A stretch of DNA of 64,000 nt, taken from contig JAJYTF010000012.1 of assembly GCA_021793155.1 (NCBI GenBank), positions 62,001 to 126,000 of the forward strand, read 5' to 3'. Below the pieces are notes generated by a model that did not search any database, was not told the origin of the DNA, and saw only the letters and a program-made list of their open reading frames with translations. This DNA is from Pseudomonadota bacterium (GTDB lineage: Bacteria; Pseudomonadota; Alphaproteobacteria; Rhodospirillales; Magnetospirillaceae). Positions 33,066 to 41,078 of this stretch are shown here, one piece after another; the first letter of the stretch is position 1, and each line of letters begins with the position of its first letter. Position numbers and translations under genes: made by a program.

Positions 33066-34175
33066 ATGTGGCACCAGGTGCTTGCCCTGATCGTCAAGGA
33101 ATTGCTCGCCGTCCTCAAGGATCGCAAGAGCCGGATGGTGCTGATCGGGCCGCCGCTGATCCAGCTGATGGTGTTCGGCTATGCCGCCACCTTCGATCTC
33201 GATCATGTGCCGATCGCCGTCTATGACGAGGATCTGAGCGCTGAATCCCGTGATCTGGTGGCCCGCTTCACCGGATCGCCGGTGTTCGAGCCGCTGGCAT
33301 TCCTGCATAGCGCCCGCGACATCGACGGGCTGATCGACCAGCGCAAGGTGGCCATGGTGCTGTCCATCGATCGCCGCTTCACCCGCGACCTGCTGCTGCA
33401 TCGCCCGGCCCGGGTACAGCTGATCGTCGACGGGCGCAATTCCAATACCGCTCTGCTGATCCTCGGCTACGCCAATTCTATCATCAGCGATTTCAGCCTG
33501 GGTTGGGCGAAGAGCCATGGCGGGCCGGTTCCTCCAGCCGTGCTGGAGATACGGGCGCGCTACAATCCGAATCTCAGCTCCCAGTGGTTCATCGTGCCCG
33601 GCATCGTCGCCGTGCTGACCCAGGTGGTTACCCTTCTGGTCATCGGCTTGTCAGTCGCGCGCGAGCGCGAGGCCGGAACCTTCGACCAGCTGCTGGTCAC
33701 GCCGATGCGGCAGATCGATATCCTGCTCGGCAAGGGGCTGCCGGGCCTGCTGATCGGCGGCGTCGAGGCCTCGGTGATCATCCTGGCCGCCGTCCTGTGG
33801 TTTGCCGTACCGCTGCGCGGCGGCCTGTTGCCCCTTTACCTCGGGCTGTTCCTGTTCGTCGCCGCAGTCACCGGCATCGGTCTGATGATCTCGTCGCTCG
33901 CGGTCACCCAGCAGCAGGCGCTGCTCGGCGCCTTCCTGTTCATGGTCCCCTCGATCACCCTCTCCGATTTCGCCACGCCTATCGCCAATATGCCGCCGCT
34001 GATCCAGGACCTGACCCAGGTCAATCCCATGCGGCATTTCCTGGCGGTGGTGCGCGGTGTGTTTCTTGAGGGGGCGACGTTCCAGTCGCTTCTGCCGCAT
34101 TACTGGCCGATGGCGGCCGTTGCGGCGGCCAGCCTGTTCACTGCCGGATGGCTGTTCCGACGACGGGTGTATTAG
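33066..34175 (+). CDS. ABC-2 type permease, YbhR-like
   Basis: A 369-residue partner permease starting MWHQVLALIVKELLAVLKD, with the same topology as its neighbour. Its cytoplasmic coupling loop reads EREAGTFDQLLVTPMRQIDIL. NPMRHFLAVVRGVFLEG near the end is typical of the family. The gene ends inside the 3' end of the convergent universal-stress remnant (38-bp overlap), so it is the last gene of the operon. Confidence 0.9.
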   Translation: MWHQVLALIVKELLAVLKDRKSRMVLIGPPLIQLMVFGYAATFDLDHVPIAVYDEDLSAESRDLVARFTGSPVFEPLAFLHSARDIDGLIDQRKVAMVLSIDRRFTRDLLLHRPARVQLIVDGRNSNTALLILGYANSIISDFSLGWAKSHGGPVPPAVLEIRARYNPNLSSQWFIVPGIVAVLTQVVTLLVIGLSVAREREAGTFDQLLVTPMRQIDILLGKGLPGLLIGGVEASVIILAAVLWFAVPLRGGLLPLYLGLFLFVAAVTGIGLMISSLAVTQQQALLGAFLFMVPSITLSDFATPIANMPPLIQDLTQVNPMRHFLAVVRGVFLEGATFQSLLPHYWPMAAVAAASLFTAGWLFRRRVY

Positions 34176-34548
34176 GGTTTCGCGGGACGATCAGGATCGG
34201 CAGATGTGTGGCCTTGCACACCGCTTCACTCAAGCGGAGGCCCAGCTTGGCGAGCGGCCAGTTGGCGTGATGCTGACCGAGGATTATCAAACTCGCCCGT
34301 TCTTCCTCGGCGACCCGGGCGGCTTCGGCATCCACTTCCCCGCATTCGACTCTCACCGTGATCTTGCCGGCCAGCGACTCCGGCAGAAGATATGCCATTT
34401 GCCCGATCGCTTCGGCGGCTCGACGCTCGTCGGCGCCGTCCGGGAGAACATGCAGCATCGCCGCGTGCTCGGCTTGACCGAAGAACCGGCAGGCGATCCT
34501 CATGGCCTCGGAGCACTCCTCCGTCAGATCGGTCAGCAGCAGGGCGGA
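34138..34548 (-). pseudogene. Second universal-stress-protein domain, without own start
   Basis: The frame encodes a full UspA-type domain: LLLTDLTEECSEAMRIACRF as first strand and helix, then ASLIILGQHH and LSEAVCKATHLPILIVPR. No ATG, GTG or TTG precedes the first strand in this frame. The only ATG (34503) would remove it. It follows the first Usp fragment in a shifted frame, so a former tandem Usp protein broken by a frameshift is the simplest reading. An unusual start codon cannot be excluded. Confidence 0.55.
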
Positions 34549-34872
34549 CCGCGCGCGTCCTGGGGCGCGGGCCCTTTTGCTGCGCGTCTCATCCCCCGAC
34601 TGCCCGACACTTTTTCCAAGAGAACGGGGATATGGCTGCTGGCGATGACCTCCTTGGCGGTGCTGCCGATGACCAGATCGAAGGCCAGCGAATGGCCGTG
34701 GGAGCCGATGATCACGAGGTCGGCCCCGATGTCGTCGGCGACGGCAAGGAGTTGTTCTCCAGAACTGCCGAAGCGAATTCGTGCTTCGACGACCAAGTCT
34801 GCTTGCCGAAGCGGAGCGGCGCGGCGGCGCAGGAAATCCTCAAACATCTCGCCATAAGCGTCCGGCAGACCC
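34533..34872 (-). pseudogene. Universal-stress-protein fragment, 5' truncated
   Basis: The C-terminal half of a Usp domain: LPDAYGEMFEDFLRRRAAPL, then LLAVADDIGADLVIIGSHGHS and the nucleotide-loop part VIGSTAKEV with SSHIPVLLEKV. The first ~50 residues of the domain are absent. At the point where they should begin, the DNA turns into the antisense of an arsR gene. It is broken by the same junction that removed the arsR start. Confidence 0.65.
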
Positions 34873-35231
34873 CTGAGCGAGTTGCTTTCCAGGTCGCCGT
34901 TCTTTCCGCCCTTTCCGACCCGATCCGGCTGCGCAGCCTGGCGCTGATCGCCAAGGACCAGGAGCTTTGTGTCTGCGAACTGACCCACGCCCTCGGGGCA
35001 AGCCAACCCACGATCTCGAAGCATCTGGCAATTCTGCGCGAGGCCGGCCTGGTCAAGGATCGACGAAATGCCCAGTGGGTCTTCTACTCACTTACCGGCG
35101 ACTTGCCGGCATGGAGCGCGCGCGTGCTGGCGGCCGCCGTTGAAGGAGTTTCGGTCACCGCCGGCCATGCCGAAGATGTCGAGCGCCTGAAGGGGATGAC
35201 GCCACGGCCTCCGCGGACTCTGGTGGCGTGA
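34872..35231 (+). pseudogene. ArsR-family repressor, 5' truncated
   Basis: A well-conserved winged-helix body: LSALSDPIRLRSLALI, the Cys-x-Cys motif in ELCVCELTHALGASQPTISK, and LREAGLVKDRRNAQWVFYSL. It is a close relative of the arsR at 21889. No ATG, GTG or TTG lies in frame between the Usp remnant and ALSDP, so the natural start appears lost. Translation could only begin far upstream through antisense Usp sequence. Confidence 0.62.
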
Positions 35232-35341
35232 GGTCATCCCCCCGGGTGACGACGTATTACGCCTCAGTCAGATCCAAGTCGACATACCCCAGCTATCGGC
35301 ACAGTATCGACAAAGAGTAGAGGTTGTGCAGCCGTCAGGCG

Positions 35342-35953
35342 CTAATCTGATCGCCGATCCGACCGGTCGGAAAGCCCATCCAACACAAGCCGCAACGACT
35401 CCGTGCTCTCCGCCATCAGATCGAAGAGCGTCCCCTCCAGCCACCATCGGGCGGCGGTGCCGGCGACGAGGCTGGCGATGACGCCGGCGACTCGGCCGGG
35501 GTCGACGTCGGGACGGATTTCCCCACCCGCCCTGGCGTCATCGAGAAGGCGCGCCAAACGAGCCTCGAACCGCGCCAACAGGCTGGCCAGACTATCGCGC
35601 AACGGGCCATTCTCGATATTCAGTTCGGTAGAGAACAGGAGCATCGCAATCGCCGGCGTCCTGACGATCAGGTCGATCTGCCCGCAGACCAATGCTTGCA
35701 GGCGACACAACGCGGAGTCCGGTTCTCCCGCCACCGCCGGCCGGCATCGATCCGCCGTCTGTTCTGCCAGCCAAGTCGACGCCGCCATCCAAATGTCCAT
35801 CTTTCGGGGAAAATGGCGGAACAGTGCGGCCTGGGTGACACCGAGCGCTTCGGCGATGGCCGCGGTGGTGACGCGATTCGGTCCGATGTCGACGGCCAGG
35901 CGCAACGCCGCCTCCACCGCTTCATTCTTCCGTTCCGCCGCTGTTTTGCGCAT
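35342..35953 (-). CDS. TetR-family transcriptional regulator
   Basis: A 203-residue repressor starting MRKTAAERKNEAVEAAL. The N-terminal helix-turn-helix (TTAAIAEALGVTQAALFRHF, about 30-50) is standard. The ligand-binding domain is helical and unassigned. A longer in-frame start at 36079 is rejected because it overlaps the HD-GYP gene. The target genes are unknown. Confidence 0.85.
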   Translation of the reverse strand: MRKTAAERKNEAVEAALRLAVDIGPNRVTTAAIAEALGVTQAALFRHFPRKMDIWMAASTWLAEQTADRCRPAVAGEPDSALCRLQALVCGQIDLIVRTPAIAMLLFSTELNIENGPLRDSLASLLARFEARLARLLDDARAGGEIRPDVDPGRVAGVIASLVAGTAARWWLEGTLFDLMAESTESLRLVLDGLSDRSDRRSD

Positions 35954-35999
35954 GACGATGTCGTGCCGATCGGCTGTTGAGGAAACGGAGGAAAAGCCG

Positions 36000-36686
36000 T
36001 CATACACCGAAATGCCGGCGCCGCAGGCCTTCGAGCTGCGGACCGATCCCTTCGGCCGGGCGGTTGGCGAACTGTTCATAATAGGGCCGGATCATCGGGA
36101 TGAAGGTCGATGCGACCTGGGGGTCGAACTGGCTGCCGATTCCGGCTTCCAGCATCTCCAGCGCCGTCGACAAAGGAAATGCGGTCTTGTAGGGACGGGC
36201 CGAGACCAAGGCGTCGAAGACGTCGACGATGGCGAAGGCGCGCGCGGCGAGCGGGATCGCATCGCCCATCAAGCCGTCGGGATAGCCGGCGCCATCCAGG
36301 CGCTCGTGATGGTGACGCACCACCGGCAGGGCATCGGTGAACCATGCGAGGTCCGCCAAAAGCTGCGCGCCCAGCTCGGAATGGCGCCGCATGATGGCGA
36401 ATTCCTCCGCGGTAAGCCTTTCTTCCTTCAACAGGATCCGGTCGGGAATTCCGATCTTGCCGACGTCGTGGAGGAAGGCCCCTTTCATCAGGGATTGGAT
36501 CATCGGGCGGTCGAGGCACAGCGCCTCGCCCAGATGACCGGCGTAGAGAGCCACCCGCACATTATGGGCACTCGTGTCGTGGTCGCGCATGGCCACGGCA
36601 TGACCCAGCATCTGCGCCGTGCGAATGCTCTGTTCGACAAGCCGCAGGACGCAGCCGCGTTGACGATTCGGCGGCGGGCGCGCCAC
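36000..36686 (-). CDS. HD-GYP domain protein
   Basis: A 228-residue stand-alone HD-GYP domain, a family that hydrolyses cyclic di-GMP. HDTSAHNVRVA and GAFLHDVGKIGIPDRIL carry the metal-binding His/Asp, and HHERLDGAGYPDGL is the GYP signature. No receiver or sensor domain is attached, so input must come from elsewhere. The gene lies 6 bp after the OsmC-like gene in the same direction. Confidence 0.85.
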   Translation of the reverse strand: MARPPPNRQRGCVLRLVEQSIRTAQMLGHAVAMRDHDTSAHNVRVALYAGHLGEALCLDRPMIQSLMKGAFLHDVGKIGIPDRILLKEERLTAEEFAIMRRHSELGAQLLADLAWFTDALPVVRHHHERLDGAGYPDGLMGDAIPLAARAFAIVDVFDALVSARPYKTAFPLSTALEMLEAGIGSQFDPQVASTFIPMIRPYYEQFANRPAEGIGPQLEGLRRRHFGV

Positions 36687-36692
36687 GGCCGG

Positions 36693-37127
36693 TCACCCGG
36701 CGGTGCGCCGGATCGTGCCCGACAGGGCCGTTCCCGGCGCGACCGTATTGAACACGGTGCCGAACTTCTTGACGTTCTCGTGCAGCAACGCCAGCCGATG
36801 GTCGCTCTCGTCGGTATCGACAATGATTTCGTAAGTGATGGACTCCATGCCCGGCGGCACATCCCTGCGTACGCCGTTCATTCTCACCTCAAGCCCGCGC
36901 AGGCGGAACGTGAGGATGGGCGTCACACGCTCGATGCCCTTGATCATGCAGGCCGACAACGCCGCCAGCAGCAGTTCCGCCGGATTGAACGCATCCGCCC
37001 GACCCTGCATGTCCGTATCGAGGGCAATCGAAGCCTGTTTGCAATGCGCCACGCTGCCATGGGCGTCGACACGGCGCGTGTCGACGGAGAACGTCATCTT
37101 CTGGGGTGCCTCGTTCACGACCCTCAC
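36693..37127 (-). CDS. OsmC-like protein
   Basis: A 144-residue protein with the OsmC/Ohr fold. FNPAELLLAALSACMIKGIERV places the conserved Cys on the central helix, and a second reactive Cys is not obvious. Relatives reduce organic peroxides or bind small thiol-reactive compounds. It lies between the thiolase and HD-GYP genes on the same strand. Confidence 0.8.
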   Translation of the reverse strand: MRVVNEAPQKMTFSVDTRRVDAHGSVAHCKQASIALDTDMQGRADAFNPAELLLAALSACMIKGIERVTPILTFRLRGLEVRMNGVRRDVPPGMESITYEIIVDTDESDHRLALLHENVKKFGTVFNTVAPGTALSGTIRRTAG

Positions 37128-37170
37128 CTCGACAATCCCCGTTTCCCTGCTGTCCCCCGCAGTACGGGGG

Positions 37171-38358
37171 TCAACGGATGGTTTCGATGGCGAGGGCGAT
37201 CCCCTGGCCGCCGCCGATGCACAGCGTCACGACGCCGCGCTTCAAACCGTCGCGCTTCATGGAATGGAGGAGACGGGTGGTGAGCACCGCCCCGGTGGCG
37301 CCGATGGGGTGGCCGTGCGCAATGGCGCCACCCTCGACGTTGACGCGTTCTTCGGCAAGGCCAAGTTCGCGATAAACCGCAAGGGCGATCGCGGCGAAGG
37401 CCTCGTTGATTTCGATGCGATCCACATCGCCGATCCCCCATCCGGCTCGCGTGAGCGCCTGCCGGACAGCCGGGATCGGCCCCAGGCCGAACATGCCGGG
37501 AGCCACCGCCGCGATGCCATAGGACACGAGGCGGGCCATCGGCGTCAGGCCGTTCCTGTCGGCCCAGTCTTCCCGGCAGACGAGCATCGCCGCCGCGCCA
37601 CTGTTGAGGCCGGGCGCATTGCCCGCGGTAATTGTCCCATCCTTGCGGAAAGCGGGGCGCAGCTTGCCGAGGCTCTCCAACGTCGTGTCCGGCCGGTTGT
37701 GCTCGTCCCGCTGGAACAGGCTTGCCTTGTTTCGCTCGCGGATCTCGACCGGCACGATCTCCTCGGCGAATTTGCCGGCGGCCTGCGCCGCGGCGAAGCG
37801 TTGCTGCGAGCGTTCGGCCCAGCGGTCCTGATCCTCGCGGCTGATCTGACAGGACTTCACCAGATCCTCGGTATGCCACCCCGAGTGCTGGTCCGAGAAG
37901 GCGTCATTCAGGCCGTCCAGCAGCATGCTGTCGGCGATCTCGGCATGACCAAGACGATAGCCCCAGCGCCCGCCGGCCATCAGATAGGGCGCCTTGTCCA
38001 TGTTCTCCATGCCGCCGGCGATGGCGCAGTCGGCCGTGCCGAGCATGATTTCCTGAGCCGCGGAGACGATCGCCTGGGCGCCGGAACCGCAGACCCGGTT
38101 GACCGTCATGGCCGGCACCTCGACCGGAAGCCCGCCATGGATGGCCGCCTGGCGGGCCGGATTCATCTTGTTGCCGGCCTGGATGACATTGCCCATGACC
38201 ACCGTGTCGATCTTGCCCGGGTCGATTTTGCTCGCTGCCATGACGGCGCGGATGACCGTCGCTCCGAGGGCGGTGGCCGGTATTTCCTTCAGGCTGCCGC
38301 CAAAAGTGCCGATGGCGGAGCGGAGCGGAGTTGCCAAAACAATGGCGCGGCCGGGCAT
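37171..38358 (-). CDS. Acetyl-CoA acetyltransferase (thiolase)
   Basis: A 395-residue thiolase II. The acyl-enzyme Cys is in NRVCGSGAQA (about residue 88). The His motif is GGAIAHGHPIGATGA, and the second catalytic Cys is in CIGGGQG near the C-terminus. It condenses two acetyl-CoA to acetoacetyl-CoA or runs in reverse, in the cytosol. It would supply polyhydroxyalkanoate synthesis or degrade fatty acids. The start MPGRAIVLA was chosen over an upstream ATG with no homology. Confidence 0.93.
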   Translation of the reverse strand: MPGRAIVLATPLRSAIGTFGGSLKEIPATALGATVIRAVMAASKIDPGKIDTVVMGNVIQAGNKMNPARQAAIHGGLPVEVPAMTVNRVCGSGAQAIVSAAQEIMLGTADCAIAGGMENMDKAPYLMAGGRWGYRLGHAEIADSMLLDGLNDAFSDQHSGWHTEDLVKSCQISREDQDRWAERSQQRFAAAQAAGKFAEEIVPVEIRERNKASLFQRDEHNRPDTTLESLGKLRPAFRKDGTITAGNAPGLNSGAAAMLVCREDWADRNGLTPMARLVSYGIAAVAPGMFGLGPIPAVRQALTRAGWGIGDVDRIEINEAFAAIALAVYRELGLAEERVNVEGGAIAHGHPIGATGAVLTTRLLHSMKRDGLKRGVVTLCIGGGQGIALAIETIR

Positions 38359-38630
38359 CTCTCGTCCTCCTTGGGCATCGCCAGACTTCAACCGAGGCTA
38401 ACGGGCGCGATCCATGACCGCATTAACTTATATCATGTTCCCGATTCCGCGGTGCCATCAGGCGTCCATCCCGTATCGCCTCATCTTTTCCAACGGGCTG
38501 CGACCACATCGCGCCGGCTCTGATGTCGAAGCGCTTCCTTTGCACCTGTTCCGGCGGCCATGGAACCGCGAGACAGGGACTGATACGCTACGTGCTCGTG
38601 TGGGATGGGTGGAATTCGAAGGAGACTGGA

Positions 38631-38954
38631 ATGGTCCGGACCAGATTTCTGTTCACGTTGGCTTTATTCACACTCTTGTGCGGAATCCTTCCCGCTTGCT
38701 CCCTTTTGGAGCCCTGCAGGTCCGCCGCTTGCGCCGACGATGCCAGGATTTCTTCAGACGTTCAGGCTCAGCTGCGCGCCCGTCCCGCGCTCAGGGCCAA
38801 TCGGATTGACGTCCAGACCATCGATCATGTGGTGTATCTGAGCGGCCAAGTCGATTCGGATCTCGAATCCCGCCAAGCGGAAGCGATCGCTTCCGACGTT
38901 CCTGATGTCAAAAGAGTCGTCAATATGATCACTGTTCTGGGAAATGCATATTGA
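38631..38954 (+). CDS. BON-domain lipoprotein
   Basis: A 107-residue protein starting MVRTRFLFTLA with GGAG seven bases upstream. A signal peptide ends in a lipobox-like LPAC. One BON domain follows (about 45-107, ISSDVQAQLRARPALRANRI and VYLSGQVDS). Such proteins attach to membranes in the periplasm and respond to osmotic or envelope stress. Confidence 0.82.
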   Translation: MVRTRFLFTLALFTLLCGILPACSLLEPCRSAACADDARISSDVQAQLRARPALRANRIDVQTIDHVVYLSGQVDSDLESRQAEAIASDVPDVKRVVNMITVLGNAY

Positions 38955-38981
38955 CTGCAGCCGGCATCCGATTTCAGGGCC

Positions 38982-39002
38982 AGGCGCGGAATAGCCGCGC
39001 CT
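38982..39002. terminator. Hairpin between convergent genes
   Basis: AGGCGCGG-N5-CCGCGCCT lies between the BON lipoprotein and the porin, which converge. There is no T-run; probable bidirectional terminator. Confidence 0.45.
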
Positions 39003-39031
39003 AGTTCTGAGACAAGTGAGCCAGTCGGAGT

Positions 39032-40480
39032 TCAGAAGTTGAACCGCGCGCCGACCATCGGCGAGACAGCGTTGTTGTAGGCAAAGCCGGCTTCCATGCC
39101 GCCCATGACATGCGAGTACATCACGCCGCCATAGACGTCGAACCTCTTGGTGATCGCATAGTCGGCCATGAGGGACAGGACGTTCTCGTCGCCGCCGCAG
39201 GCCCCGTTGGTCTCGCACGAGCCCAGCCCCTTGCCAGTAAAATCGTTCTGCCACTGATAGTAATAGGCACCGGTCAAGCTGAACTGCGGGGTGAAGGCGT
39301 ACTTGGCGCCAGTCCACGCAATCTGCAGGATCTCACTGCCGGCGGCGTACGCTCTGTTGTTGACCTGCAGGAGGTACCCGCCGATGTCGGAGGCCCCGTT
39401 GAACAGGGAGTGGGTCGGGTCTTGATAGGTGATGTGCTCGTAGCCGCCGTATACGGTCGCCTTCGCGAACGCGTACTTGGCCATCAGGGCCGCCGCTGTG
39501 TTGTCCGAAACGTTGGCCGCCATGTAGGTGTTGTTGGCCAGCGTACCGGCGGGATTCGACGCCAGATGGATGGCGTCCTTCACATGGGAGTAGCTGGCGT
39601 CAACCGAAAAGCCGCCCCAGGTCGTGCCGATGTCGAACTGTTCGGCGCCGAAGGTGTTGTTGCCGTAGCCATCGAGCGCGGCCAGCGCGATGAAGTGAAC
39701 GGGGCCGACGTTGACGAAATAACGCGCCGCGTTGTCCAGACGGGCGTCCTGTGTATCGCCGCCGCCATTTGCGGCACCCGCCCAGCCGATCAGCGAGAAG
39801 GCATACGAGCCGCCCATAGGATCGTAAGTAAGGATGTTGTCAAGCAGGAGACTGTCCAGGCGGCCGGCAGTGAAGCGGCCGTAGGTGCTGGAATCCACGC
39901 CGAAATAGGCTTCGCCATTGAAGAACTGCCCGGCCCGGCTGCCGTCGGCGTTCGCGGTCTGATTGCCCAGCGCGACGCCGTTATTCTGCTGCATCGACTT
40001 GACCGCGTCGGACAAGTCACCGGACTGCGGGTTGAACCCGGTCTCCAGCTTGGCCACGACACTGAGGTCGTTGGTGAGCGGTTCTTCGACCTTGATGCCG
40101 ATCTTGGATTGGCTGAGGCCGCTGGGGGTTATGCCGAAGACGGACCTAGTGCTGTTCTTCTGAACCAACTCGTTCACACCGGGGTAGAAGTAGTCGTTGA
40201 GCGGCGCGCCGTGATTCTGGTAGCTCACGCCCATGTCGATGGTGCCGTAGACGGTGATGCCGTTCCATGTCAGGTTGGTGTCTCCATTGAGATACTTTTT
40301 CAAGATCTCGGCGGAGTCGGCCGACTTGTCCACGTTCGCTTTCGACCCAGATGCGTTCATTTCATCGATCTGATGTTGCAGGCTGTCGACCTTCTGCTCT
40401 AATTGCAAAGTCTTGTCGTCAGCATGCGCAGCACTAGCCAAGGAAATTAAGGCCGCTGCAGAGAGCAGATACTTTCTCAC
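39032..40480 (-). CDS. Gram-negative outer-membrane porin
   Basis: A 482-residue protein with a cleavable signal (AALISLASAAHA). A short coiled coil (about 25-45, LEQKVDSLQHQIDEM) would form a periplasmic trimer stalk. The beta-barrel ends in the aromatic residue expected for Bam recognition (ARFNF). GYEHITY and other alternating strands fit the Porin_4 type. A long AT-rich upstream region with phased repeats suggests osmotic or nutrient control. Confidence 0.88.
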   Translation of the reverse strand: MRKYLLSAAALISLASAAHADDKTLQLEQKVDSLQHQIDEMNASGSKANVDKSADSAEILKKYLNGDTNLTWNGITVYGTIDMGVSYQNHGAPLNDYFYPGVNELVQKNSTRSVFGITPSGLSQSKIGIKVEEPLTNDLSVVAKLETGFNPQSGDLSDAVKSMQQNNGVALGNQTANADGSRAGQFFNGEAYFGVDSSTYGRFTAGRLDSLLLDNILTYDPMGGSYAFSLIGWAGAANGGGDTQDARLDNAARYFVNVGPVHFIALAALDGYGNNTFGAEQFDIGTTWGGFSVDASYSHVKDAIHLASNPAGTLANNTYMAANVSDNTAAALMAKYAFAKATVYGGYEHITYQDPTHSLFNGASDIGGYLLQVNNRAYAAGSEILQIAWTGAKYAFTPQFSLTGAYYYQWQNDFTGKGLGSCETNGACGGDENVLSLMADYAITKRFDVYGGVMYSHVMGGMEAGFAYNNAVSPMVGARFNF

Positions 40481-41078
40481 GATTTGAAACTCCGCTATTT
40501 ATGATTCAGCGATGGATCCATTGCATTGGATGGACGCCGTCCGGCTAGGGCTAGGTTGGGCCGGACAACTCGCAGAGAAAAATAAAATGTTGTTTATTGA
40601 AACTCGCTGACCGATGCCTTTGCTGCCGCATAACTCGTGTAACTTCCGGGAATTGCGCCTCATTCAAGAGGCGTTAAATATTATTTCGCAATATTGTTCA
40701 GTTGCGATTTTTGACTGCGTGTGACATCGTCGCTACACATTATTGAGGTTTCATTGAGTTTATGTTGAGGTTTCTTTGAAGCATGTAGAGTGGAGATGGC
40801 CGATATTCGGGCGATAAACTGCCACCGTTATCCAATCTGCGGTCCTGCGTACGACCGGAACCCGCGGCGGAACGGATGGCGATGCGGCAGCCATAGCCTT
40901 GAATGCCATAGCCCACTTTCCCATCGGACGAGAATTCTTCGGTAACGGGTTGAGCCCGGAGCGGTCCATTCGGTCACGCTGCGTCGCGGGGCGGGAGGGG
41001 GGCGAGGTGGCGGCTGGTCTCGTCCCGGCAAGGATTTTGCTGCTCAGGTGAGAATGGCTATTCCATTCCACCTTCCGA
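40481..41078. other. Gene-free, AT-rich region upstream of the porin
   Basis: About 600 bp without a credible gene. It is AT-rich near 40570-40780. It contains the phased 11-bp repeats described separately and presumably the porin promoter. The part nearer the response-regulator gene (40800-41078) returns to high GC and shows nothing clear. Confidence 0.5.
40743..40781. promoter_or_regulatory. Phased 11-bp direct repeats (OmpR/PhoB-type operator)
   Basis: TTGAGGTTTCA, TTGAGTTTATG and TTGAGGTTTCT follow each other at exact 11-bp steps (40743, 40754, 40765), with TTGAAG starting a fourth at 40776. Such spacing is typical of tandem binding by OmpR-family response regulators. It is about 260 bp upstream of the porin start. 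Confidence 0.55.

Noticed and set aside
34392-35231. A 279-residue rightward protein containing the ArsR domain
   Set aside because: The first ~160 codons are antisense of the Usp fragments and cannot be a natural N-terminus. Only the ArsR body is credible.
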